Below are positions 1 through 5,255 of a DNA stretch of 7,166 nt, piece after piece. The notes under the pieces were generated by a model. That model was not told the origin of the DNA. It saw only the letters and a program-made list of their open reading frames with translations, and made no database searches. Position numbers and translations under genes: made by a program. Within the stretch, counting starts at the first letter, position 1. Each line of letters opens with the position of its first letter. The stretch is from Candidatus Nomurabacteria bacterium (lineage in GTDB: Bacteria > Patescibacteriota > Minisyncoccia > Phycocordibacterales > UBA9973), in the NCBI GenBank assembly GCA_023267415.1, contig JAHFNM010000036.1, positions 1 through 7,166 on the forward strand, written 5' to 3'.

Positions 1-1231
<1,231 letters not shown>

Positions 1232-1306
1232 GGAACTGTAAAAACCACAAAATTGTTTTCTTCCGCTTACACAAAAGAAAACAAAACATATATACATTTT
1301 TGACAC

Positions 1307-1344
1307 GAGTGAAATCTACAAAACCGCTTCTGTATTTTTCACTC
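1307..1344 (-). other. Hairpin in the 23S leader
   Basis: GAGTGAAA (1307-1314) and TTTCACTC (1337-1344) form an 8-bp perfect stem. It is extended by TACA/TGTA across a small internal loop. It lies 75 bases upstream of the 23S 5' end and may be part of the precursor folding or processing region. The 3' flank of the 23S is not visible, so the usual long processing stem cannot be tested. Confidence 0.4.
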
Positions 1345-1460
1345 TTCTCACACATGGTACTTGCGGTGAGCAAGCAATACTCCATACATGATTGTCAGAC
1401 TTCTCTGTACTCCCCGGTGACGAAAAGACTAAAACTTTTTTATCAGGGGCACAGAATTGA

Positions 1461-1488
1461 GTTATCAGGGATCAGTCGCTTCGGTCAA
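1461..1488 (-). promoter_or_regulatory. Possible 23S-proximal promoter
   Basis: On the minus strand TTGACC (1483-1488) and GATAAC (1461-1466) are separated by 16 bases, a fair match to a housekeeping promoter. It lies just downstream of the small terminator at 1499-1521, so it could restart transcription into the 23S gene about 220 bases ahead of the mature 5' end. The -10 box is weak. A nearby copy of CCTGATAA (within 1440-1448) gives a second candidate -10. Confidence 0.3.
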
Positions 1489-1498
1489 CTTTTCCAAT

Positions 1499-1521
1499 AA
1501 AAAATCCGCCTAATGGGCGGA
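1499..1521 (-). terminator. Small intrinsic terminator ahead of the 23S gene
   Basis: Read on the minus strand, TCCGCC and GGCGGA form a 6-bp GC-rich stem (1505-1510 with 1516-1521) with a 5-base loop, followed by six T (1499-1504). It lies between the promoter at 1589-1617 and the 23S gene. It therefore either ends a short RNA or acts as an attenuator in the rRNA leader. Confidence 0.55.
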
Positions 1522-1582
1522 CAGCAAAACGAAAAGTTATGCTATCGCCTTGGGTTGGGATTGATTACATTTCTATTCATGT
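1499..1582 (-). ncRNA. Possible short RNA (about 80 nt) or attenuated leader
   Basis: This stretch is bounded by a good promoter (1589-1617) and a terminator (1499-1521), which together would yield a transcript of roughly 80 bases. It does not match tRNA, 5S, SRP RNA, 6S or tmRNA by eye. It contains a 12-codon ORF starting with ATG at 1580 and ending at 1542 (MNRNVINPNPRR). This ORF starts almost at the predicted transcript start, as a leader peptide would. Function is unknown, and the boundaries come only from the flanking signals. Confidence 0.25.
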
Positions 1583-1588
1583 GGAGAG

Positions 1589-1617
1589 AGTCTACACGAA
1601 GAGAATACCCATGTCAA
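1589..1617 (-). promoter_or_regulatory. Promoter TTGACA-17-TAGACT upstream of the 23S leader
   Basis: On the minus strand a perfect -35 box TTGACA (1612-1617) is followed after exactly 17 bases by TAGACT (1589-1594, four of six matches to TATAAT). Transcription would start near 1582 and run toward the 23S gene. This is the best promoter in the leader region and is a candidate rRNA promoter if the terminator at 1499-1521 is read through. Confidence 0.6.
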
Positions 1618-1641
1618 GCTTTGTGACAATTACGCAAATAG

Positions 1642-1717
1642 CCTGGTTTTTAGGCCTATTCTGGCCTAACAGCCAGGTCGTCAAATCCCCTCTTTTTGGG
1701 CTGTGCAAAACAAGGGG
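1642..1717. other. Two hairpins in the gap between the hypothetical gene and the 23S promoter
   Basis: The first hairpin is nested: CCTGG (1642-1646) pairs with CCAGG (1673-1677), and TAGGCC (1651-1656) pairs with GGCCTA (1663-1668). The second has CCCCT (1687-1691) pairing with AGGGG (1713-1717). Neither is followed by a T run that would make it an obvious terminator. No credible gene is seen on either strand from 1232 to 1788; the ORFs there show no protein-like composition. Confidence 0.35.
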
Positions 1718-1723
1718 AAAAAC

Positions 1724-1755
1724 AAAAAAAATCCCCCTGACCTGGTCAGGGGGAT
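1724..1755 (-). terminator. Strong intrinsic terminator of the hypothetical gene
   Basis: On the minus strand ATCCCCCTGA (1746-1755) pairs perfectly with its complement at 1731-1740 across a 5-base loop. Eight T follow (1724-1731). It lies 33 bases past the stop codon of the gene at 1789-2142 and insulates that gene from the 23S region. Confidence 0.85.
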
Positions 1756-1788
1756 TACGATGATTCGCAGGGATTTCAACTAATAGAG

Positions 1789-2142
1789 TTAGGCAGTGTA
1801 GACCGACAAAAAACAATCGTGTATAGGCTTTTTAAACTTAATGAAGCAACTATGGAGATCGTTCGGGTAGTCATTGAACAACTCGTGATTTTCATAGTTT
1901 CCCGGATGTCCCGCTATCCGAATTCCATATGTCCCTTTTTCAGCAATAGACTCGGAGAAGACAAGCTTATAGATCTTGTCCGGCTCAAAGACTTTTTGCT
2001 GAATGCTGCCGACATTTGTTTTGCCTCCCATTTTTACCAAGTAAATTTCGCTGCGGCCGTCTTTTTCAAGCTCGTACTGTTCTTTGATCATGGATACTAT
2101 TTTTGCGTATTTATCTTCCATGGCATGTGTTTTTATTTGCAT
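1789..2142 (-). CDS. Hypothetical protein, about 117 residues (110 from the internal Met)
   Basis: I do not recognise this protein. It is soluble, charged and of mixed composition, with no signal peptide or membrane segment. The N-terminal 30 residues look helical (KYAKIVSMIKEQYELEKDG). The rest alternates beta-like stretches (SEIYLVKMGG, YKLVFSES, TYGIRIAG) and ends in FLSVYTA, suggesting a small alpha/beta fold. The only cysteines are two near the C terminus. The gene stands alone: its own promoter (2145-2173) lies directly upstream and a strong terminator (1724-1755) directly downstream, which argues that it is real. Start choice is uncertain. ATG at 2142 is used here. TTG at 2148 lies inside the -10 box, so it is unlikely. 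ATG at 2121 (MEDKYAK) gives a more natural protein start and about 17 bases of leader. No Shine-Dalgarno site precedes any of them. Confidence 0.7.
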   Translation of the reverse strand: MQIKTHAMEDKYAKIVSMIKEQYELEKDGRSEIYLVKMGGKTNVGSIQQKVFEPDKIYKLVFSESIAEKGTYGIRIAGHPGNYENHELFNDYPNDLHSCFIKFKKPIHDCFLSVYTA

Positions 2143-2144
2143 GG

Positions 2145-2173
2145 ACAATACTGCAAAAAATACGTTTGGTCAA
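2145..2173 (-). promoter_or_regulatory. Promoter of the hypothetical gene
   Basis: On the minus strand TTGACC (2168-2173), a 17-base spacer and TATTGT (2145-2150) form a good match. The predicted start of transcription falls at about 2138, at or just inside the first ATG. The mRNA would therefore be leaderless, or begin about 17 bases before the ATG at 2121. Confidence 0.55.
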
Positions 2174-2181
2174 TAGCATAC

Positions 2182-2210
2182 AAAAAGGCAGCCTTTCGGC
2201 TGCCTTTTTT
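2182..2210. terminator. Bidirectional terminator
   Basis: AAAAAGGCAGCC, a TTTC loop and GGCTGCCTTTTTT form a perfect GC-rich stem flanked by A/T runs, so it works in both directions. In the minus direction it ends the transcript of the MscS-related gene, 24 bases past its stop codon. Confidence 0.85.
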
Positions 2211-2234
2211 GAAAACAATCTTTGGTTCTAAAGA

Positions 2235-2951
2235 TTACTGCATTGGCTTCACGCGCTCGCTGATGTGAGAGATCGTGTGAGCTGCAGCTTCCTTTCCGCC
2301 GAGACCGAATGCAAGTCCGCCAGCGATGGCAAGCATTGCAACGAGACCAGTGAAGAGAATCTGCATGTATCCTGCTGCAATTCCGAGCTCAGAAAGAGCA
2401 ACGATGAATGCGAAGATCCAGATTGCGTAGCGAACGAGCGTTCCAAGGAAGTTTGCTGAACGAACGTTTGCAGCCTTTGCAGACGACGCAACAACCTTAC
2501 CCATAAAGTCTGCAATAACGGTCGCAACGACAAGCACGAGAGCAGCAACGATGACATGAGGCAAGTACATGAGAACATCGTTCTTAAGAAAATCGGTCAC
2601 TGCGGTAAGCTGGAGGATATCAAGAGATGCCACCAAGAATACGACAATGATGAACCATTTTACGATTCCCCCGATAAATCCGCCTACATTGAGGCGCATG
2701 CCTGTCTTCTGCATGACTCCATCAACACCTGCTGACGAGAGGATCTTGTCGATCTTGAGAGCCGAGATGACCTGATCGACAGCTTTGCCGATGATCGATC
2801 CAATGACCCATCCGATGATGAAAATAATGACTGCGAAGAGAAAGCGTGGCACGAAGTCTATAAAGCTTGCCCAGATTCCCTGGAGCGAGTAAGTGAACGC
2901 GTCTCCCCAGCTTTGAAAAATATACATACCGTGTAATGTTGGCTCCGGCAT
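2235..2951 (-). CDS. CmpX/MscS-related membrane protein (conserved TM-helix family)
   Basis: A 238-residue integral membrane protein. Hydrophobic segments lie at about residues 31-55, 92-113, 130-150, 173-190 and 195-217. The last ends in GGLAFGLGGKEAAAHTI, which closely resembles the pore-lining TM3 and following turn of small-conductance mechanosensitive channels. Two repeats of the form helix-G-x-x-x-G (GWVIGSIIGKAVD and VIADFMGKVV) resemble the conserved TM-helix repeat of CmpX-type proteins. The MscS beta domain and the C-terminal alpha/beta domain are absent; the protein stops 17 residues after the TM3-like motif. Proteins of this size and layout occur in Pseudomonas (CmpX) and cyanobacteria. 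A role in osmotic or membrane-tension response is inferred from the family. The start at 2951 gives a full first amphipathic segment; Met9 is an alternative. No Shine-Dalgarno site is seen. A promoter lies at 3029-3037 and a terminator at 2182-2210. Confidence 0.85.
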   Translation of the reverse strand: MPEPTLHGMYIFQSWGDAFTYSLQGIWASFIDFVPRFLFAVIIFIIGWVIGSIIGKAVDQVISALKIDKILSSAGVDGVMQKTGMRLNVGGFIGGIVKWFIIVVFLVASLDILQLTAVTDFLKNDVLMYLPHVIVAALVLVVATVIADFMGKVVASSAKAANVRSANFLGTLVRYAIWIFAFIVALSELGIAAGYMQILFTGLVAMLAIAGGLAFGLGGKEAAAHTISHISERVKPMQ

Positions 2952-3028
2952 ACTATGCCAGAACGATCAGCTAATAATTGATAATGGTGCGCTAAAAGGT
3001 TTCGACCCTTTGTTGCTTGCCTAAGATA

Positions 3029-3037
3029 ATTATACCA
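3029..3037 (-). promoter_or_regulatory. Extended -10 promoter of the MscS-related gene
   Basis: On the minus strand a perfect TATAAT (3029-3034) is preceded by TGG, giving the extended -10 motif TGnTATAAT. No convincing -35 box lies 16-18 bases upstream, which extended -10 promoters can do without. Transcription would start near 3022 and leave a leader of about 70 bases. That leader contains a small hairpin (AAAGG/CCTTT, 2996-3012). Confidence 0.5.
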
Positions 3038-3063
3038 ACTGCACAGGGTTTTGGGCCTGGGGT

Positions 3064-3098
3064 GTGGATAACCGAAAGTTTCGCTTTCGGTTATCCAC
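3064..3098. repeat. Perfect 15-bp hairpin between genes
   Basis: GTGGATAACCGAAAG (3064-3078) is the exact reverse complement of 3084-3098, with a 5-base loop. There is no T run on either side, so it is not a classic terminator. It lies between the end of the HTH gene and the promoter of the MscS-related gene. It could be a transcript 3' end stabiliser, a protein-binding site or a dispersed repeat. Confidence 0.6.
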
Positions 3099-3105
3099 GG
3101 ATTCA

Positions 3106-3142
3106 AAAGTCCACTCAAATGCATTGCATGAGAATGGACTTT
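3106..3142 (-). terminator. Weak terminator-like hairpin after the HTH gene
   Basis: AAAGTCCA (3106-3113) pairs with TGGACTTT (3135-3142), and an inner ATGCA/TGCAT pairing completes the fold. On the minus strand only about four T follow, so termination would be weak unless helped by the adjacent hairpin at 3064-3098. It starts about 20 bases past the stop codon at 3161. Confidence 0.4.
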
Positions 3143-3160
3143 AAGGCTTTAGACCTTCGA

Positions 3161-3775
3161 CTATATTGTATTTTGCGGAACCTGCTCGAGGAGATTGTTT
3201 GCGCTGATGAGAGCCACATGCGGGAAGTCGATCACGTCGCGAATGAGCTTGTCGTACATGCTCGCGCGGTACATGAATTCCTCAGTTTCGAAGGCAGAAT
3301 AATTAATCTCCTTGCCGATCTCAGCTTCGAGTGAGCGAATGATCTTCTCTACCAAAGGGCGCTTCAAGCTATCCCCCACCAAAAGAAGGTCCAGGCGAGA
3401 ATTTGGGTTTTCATTGAAGATACCTGAGAGAAGGAGGAGTTTGACCCGGCCGGTCTTTTTGAAGCGCTTTGCGAGCGAGCTCTGGTCAATGAATTCAGTT
3501 CCGAACAATAATTGCTGAAGTGAGTCGGTGTATTCAAATCGAGGATCGAATATCCAGCCTTCTTTAGACTTTCCTTCTACCTGTCCCTTTTTTCGCTTAA
3601 TGAATCCTCCGCGTGAGAGGATGGCGAGCTCGCGACGAGCCACAGCGGGAGAGACATTGCTTCGAGTAGCTACGAGTGATGCAGGCAACACAGATTCTTG
3701 ATTAAGGAGAAACAAGCGCATGATCTTGACCCGTGCCAGAGAATCAAACAGTGTTCCGAGAGTGTTCATGGACAT
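3161..3775 (-). CDS. Winged-helix DNA-binding protein with a nucleotidyltransferase-like domain
   Basis: A 204-residue protein when started at ATG 3775 (MSMNTLGTLFDSLARVKIM). Residues 5-62 look like a winged-helix module: a helix (LFDSLARVKIMRLFLLN), a probable recognition helix around SPAVARRELAILSRGG, and a basic wing (FIKRKKGQ). Residues 110-195 resemble a minimal nucleotidyltransferase fold: the strand VKLLLLSG, a loop, then LDLLLVGD, followed by helices. Families joining these two domains are known in archaea and CPR bacteria and are usually taken as regulators. The family signature expects G-S/G and then D-x-D/E; here SG is present but the second acidic position is Leu (Asp129-Leu-Leu), so catalysis may be lost. 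The frame stays open upstream to 3964, but that stretch runs through the rplL terminator and is not protein-like. The -10 box ends six bases before ATG 3775, implying a leaderless mRNA. ATG at 3769 is an alternative start. Confidence 0.8.
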   Translation of the reverse strand: MSMNTLGTLFDSLARVKIMRLFLLNQESVLPASLVATRSNVSPAVARRELAILSRGGFIKRKKGQVEGKSKEGWIFDPRFEYTDSLQQLLFGTEFIDQSSLAKRFKKTGRVKLLLLSGIFNENPNSRLDLLLVGDSLKRPLVEKIIRSLEAEIGKEINYSAFETEEFMYRASMYDKLIRDVIDFPHVALISANNLLEQVPQNTI

Positions 3776-3781
3776 GCGGGA

Positions 3782-3810
3782 AGTATAAAGTTTAAAGTTC
3801 CAAGTGTAAA
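3782..3810 (-). promoter_or_regulatory. Promoter of the HTH gene
   Basis: On the minus strand TTTACA (3805-3810), a 17-base spacer and TATACT (3782-3787) match the housekeeping consensus well. The expected transcript start coincides with the ATG at 3775, so translation is probably leaderless. The spacer and surroundings are AT-rich and slightly repetitive (AAGTTTAAAGTT). Confidence 0.65.
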
Positions 3811-3816
3811 GCAGTG

Positions 3817-3856
3817 CAAAACCCCCGATTTTCCTGGGGGAAAATCGGGGGTTTTG
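3817..3856. terminator. Terminator of the rplJL operon (bidirectional)
   Basis: Bases 3817-3834 and 3839-3856 are exact reverse complements, giving an 18-bp stem with a 4-base loop. The stem has a core of five GC pairs and TTTT on the outer side in either direction. It separates rplL from the promoter of the HTH gene. Confidence 0.85.
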
Positions 3857-3882
3857 GGGAACTAAAGTGATTACTCTGGATA

Positions 3883-3944
3883 CCAATCTACCGATTGGGA
3901 TGGCACCATCGTCGGGATCTGTCTTTGTGGGACAGATTCCGACG
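3883..3944. other. Three contiguous hairpins in the rplL 3' region
   Basis: Three stems follow without gaps: CCAATC/GATTGG (3883-3898), GATG/CATC (3899-3910), and a 14-bp stem 3910-3923 with 3931-3944. The long stem has a single non-Watson-Crick position (3916 with 3938), which is a G-U pair on plus-strand RNA and an A-C mismatch on minus-strand RNA. A fourth hairpin (3967-3974 with 3978-3985) includes the rplL stop codon. The 126 bases between rplL and its terminator are therefore almost entirely paired. Possible roles are 3' end stability, processing or a separate structured element. Confidence 0.45.
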
Positions 3945-3982
3945 CGGAGGTCAGGTACTCTCAAGTTAAATCGCTTGGCGAT

Positions 3983-4342
3983 TTACTTAAGAGTTACCTT
4001 CGCTCCGGCCTCTTCAAGAGATTTCTTGAGAGCTTCAGCGTCGGCTTTCTTCATACCTTCCTTGAGCATGACTGGAGCGCCGTCTACGAGATCCTTAGCC
4101 TCTTTGAGACCGAGACCGAGAACATCCTTAACGACCTTCATGACTGGGATCTTAGAATCACCGGCTGCAGTGAGTTCAACGTTGAACGAAGTCTGCTCTT
4201 CTGCTGCTGCACCGGCTGCTGCTGGAGCTGCTGAAACAGCGGCTGCAGAAACGCCAAACTTTTCTTCGATAGCTTTTACGAGTTCGTTGAGTTCGAGGAC
4301 TGATGCGCCTTCGAGGTCAGCGAGGAATAAATCAAATTTCAT
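3983..4342 (-). CDS. rplL: 50S ribosomal protein L7/L12 (bL12)
   Basis: A 119-residue stalk protein, close to the usual length of about 120. Residues 1-31 form the dimerisation domain that binds L10 (LNELVKAIEEKFGVS). Residues 32-50 are the flexible Ala/Gly/Pro hinge (SAAPAAAGAAAEEQ). Residues 51-119 are the globular domain that contacts translation factors, with the signature GLGLKEAKDLV at 76-86 and the ending EEAGAKV. Several L12 dimers sit on one L10 and recruit EF-Tu, EF-G, IF2 and release factors to the ribosome. The gene follows rplJ after 90 bases that contain two hairpins, and is followed by a hairpin string and a strong terminator rather than rpoB. ATG at 4342 gives the conserved length. 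The upstream sequence (TTTAATTAT) is AT-rich with no Shine-Dalgarno site. Confidence 0.97.
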   Translation of the reverse strand: MKFDLFLADLEGASVLELNELVKAIEEKFGVSAAAVSAAPAAAGAAAEEQTSFNVELTAAGDSKIPVMKVVKDVLGLGLKEAKDLVDGAPVMLKEGMKKADAEALKKSLEEAGAKVTLK

Positions 4343-4398
4343 ATAATTAAATAATGTGAATTAGTAACGATTAATAACGACTTATGCTTTTTTCCTAA

Positions 4399-4441
4399 AT
4401 CATTCGTAAACGAATGATCGGACGAACATCCTTTAGGATGT
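4399..4441 (-). promoter_or_regulatory. Paired hairpins in the rplJ-rplL junction
   Basis: ATCATTCG (4399-4406) and CGAATGAT (4411-4418) form an 8-bp stem with loop TAAA. Immediately upstream in the transcript, ACATCC/GGATGT (4426-4431 with 4436-4441) forms a 6-bp stem with the rplJ stop codon in its loop. Neither has an adjacent T run. They may be processing or stability sites that help set the excess of L12 over L10, but this is inference. Confidence 0.4.
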
Positions 4442-4921
4442 TTTAGTCTCGGCAACCTGTCCAACTGCGATAGCAAGACGCTGCATTGGAGACTTGAGGA
4501 GGTATGCGATCTGCGAGAGGAGTACTTCGCGCGACGGAATCGTTGCGAGAGACATCATGCGCGCCTGATCGGCATATTCGCCTTCAAACACTCCGCCAAC
4601 GATCTTCGGGGTCTGCTTGCCTTTCGAGAATTCGAAGACTTCGCGGGCCGGTGCGAGCACGTCGGTCGAGAAGGCAATGCCTACTTCTCCGGCGAGATCG
4701 GGCATGGTTCCCTTCAATCCCTTTTCGTCGAGTACGCGTCCAAGCAATGTTTTCTTGGCAACCTTGTACGAGACGCCTGCTTCTCGGAGCGATCGGCGAA
4801 ACTTGTCAGTCTCGGCAACCGTGATCCCTTTAAAGTTTACGAAGACGATCGTCTTTGCATCGGCAAGCTTTTCCTGCAATTCTGCAATGACTTCCTGCTT
4901 TTGATTTTTTGTAAGAGCCAT
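4433..4921 (-). CDS. rplJ: 50S ribosomal protein L10 (uL10)
   Basis: A 162-residue stalk-base protein, close to the usual 165. The N terminus (MALTKNQKQEVIAELQEKL) and the block IVFVNFKGITVAETDKFRRSLREAGVSYKVAKKTLL, given here only to name the region (residues 25-60), are typical of bacterial L10: a FxGlTv motif followed by a basic helix that contacts 23S rRNA. The C-terminal helix (about 128-160) is where L12 dimers dock. L10 bound to L12 also acts as the autorepressor of its operon by binding the leader RNA, and such a leader is present here (4965-5053). ATG at 4921 gives the conserved start. No Shine-Dalgarno site is seen in ACAATAACTC just upstream. Unlike most bacteria, rplK and rplA are not upstream and rpoB is not downstream. 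Confidence 0.97.
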   Translation of the reverse strand: MALTKNQKQEVIAELQEKLADAKTIVFVNFKGITVAETDKFRRSLREAGVSYKVAKKTLLGRVLDEKGLKGTMPDLAGEVGIAFSTDVLAPAREVFEFSKGKQTPKIVGGVFEGEYADQARMMSLATIPSREVLLSQIAYLLKSPMQRLAIAVGQVAETKTS

Positions 4922-4941
4922 GAGTTATTGTGTGTATAATT

Positions 4942-4963
4942 AAAAAAACGGCCTAATGGCCGT
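4942..4963 (-). terminator. Attenuator terminator at the end of the L10 leader
   Basis: On the minus strand ACGGCC, loop ATTA and GGCCGT form a 6-bp stem (4958-4963 with 4948-4953) followed by seven T (4942-4948). It lies between the L10 leader and the rplJ start codon, 20 bases before the ATG. This is where a regulatory terminator would act. The arm GCACGGC could instead pair with GTGCCGT at the 5' end of the leader, giving mutually exclusive folds. Confidence 0.8.
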
Positions 4964-4964
4964 G

Positions 4965-5053
4965 CGTAGAAATCCAAGCAAAAATGCACTGGACTTCGAC
5001 CTCGGCGAGACCTCTGGGCAATATAACTATTGCACCTGCTCGCTTTCTACGGC
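4965..5053 (-). promoter_or_regulatory. Ribosomal protein L10 leader RNA
   Basis: The sequence ahead of rplJ has the hallmarks of the bacterial L10 leader. A closing stem CGTAGAAA/TTTCTACG joins 5044-5051 to 4965-4972. Inside it, GCGAG/CTCGC (5039-5043 with 5005-5009) supports an internal-loop hairpin containing GCAGGTGC and an upper stem GCAAT/ATTGC (5029-5033 with 5018-5022). The conserved block GCCGAGGT follows (4999-5006). A second arm around TCCA/TGGA completes a three-way-junction-like fold. In other bacteria, L10 complexed with L12 binds this RNA to repress rplJL; here the following terminator suggests control of transcription. The predicted transcript start (near 5053) matches the 5' edge of the closing stem. 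Confidence 0.85.
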
Positions 5054-5059
5054 ACCCAC

Positions 5060-5088
5060 ATACTACTGTATTTGAGACGAAGAGTCAA
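5060..5088 (-). promoter_or_regulatory. rplJL operon promoter
   Basis: On the minus strand TTGACT (5083-5088), a 17-base spacer and TAGTAT (5060-5065) place the transcript start near 5053, exactly at the L10 leader. The promoter overlaps the last codons and the TAG stop of the possible small ORF at 5063-5194. Confidence 0.7.
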
Positions 5089-5194
5089 CAGAGGCGGTTT
5101 TTGAATAGTGATTGAGCAACACCAACCCCCCGATGCCGATCATAGCCATAATGACCAAACCAAAGAACATTTTGAGAAAATGCTTTATGTACAT
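5063..5194 (-). CDS. Possible single-pass membrane peptide (43 residues)
   Basis: A short ORF starting at ATG 5194. It begins with a basic segment (MYIKHFLK), continues with about 19 hydrophobic residues (FFGLVIMAMIGIGGLVLL) and ends in a polar tail rich in Ser and Thr. This is the layout of a membrane peptide with its N terminus inside. A promoter (5201-5228) ends its -10 box six bases before the ATG, the same leaderless spacing seen for the HTH gene. Its stop codon TAG is part of the -10 box of the rplJ promoter, so transcription through it would enter the L10 leader. I do not recognise a family. It could be a chance ORF in regulatory DNA, but the promoter and amphipathic layout favour a real gene. 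Confidence 0.45.
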   Translation of the reverse strand: MYIKHFLKMFFGLVIMAMIGIGGLVLLNHYSKTASVDSSSQIQ

Positions 5195-5200
5195 ATATAT

Positions 5201-5228
5201 AGTATACGCGGAGGGGCACTTTTGTAAA
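5201..5228 (-). promoter_or_regulatory. Promoter of the small membrane ORF
   Basis: On the minus strand TTTACA (5223-5228), a 16-base spacer and TATACT (5201-5206). The -35 box sits at the centre of the palindrome 5209-5240, so a protein binding the palindrome, or its extrusion, would interfere with initiation. Confidence 0.5.
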
Positions 5229-5240
5229 AGTGCCCCTCCG
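5209..5240. repeat. 15-bp perfect palindrome after the serine hydrolase gene
   Basis: Bases 5209-5223 (CGGAGGGGCACTTTT) are the exact reverse complement of 5226-5240, separated by two bases. Because the AT part is at the tip and no T run follows, it is not a textbook terminator, although it lies 15 bases past the stop codon of the gene at 5256-6278. It may serve as a 3' end structure or as an operator for the overlapping promoter. Confidence 0.65.
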
Positions 5241-5255
5241 CCCGGCCTGTCTCGA

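Noticed and set aside
2994..3014. tRNA T-arm look-alike (AAAGG, TTTCGAC, CCTTT) next to ACCA on the other strand
   Set aside because: The loop lacks the conserved C56 and A58 positions and no acceptor, D or anticodon arm can be built around it on either strand.
2858..3334. Overlapping ORFs of 88 and 105 codons across the MscS/HTH intergenic region
   Set aside because: They cross promoter, hairpin and coding sequence of both neighbours and have no plausible start context or family resemblance.
3891..3944. T-box-like TGGCACC between short pairing arms, followed by a long hairpin, on the plus strand
   Set aside because: The motif matches the core TGGNACC, but no aminoacyl-tRNA synthetase or amino-acid gene follows on the plus strand; the downstream DNA is antisense to rplL. 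The specifier stem and the T run are also missing.
3776..3964. 63-codon N-terminal extension of the HTH frame
   Set aside because: It would be translated from the rplL 3' hairpins, the terminator and the HTH promoter itself. The composition is not protein-like and the HTH module starts naturally at 3775.
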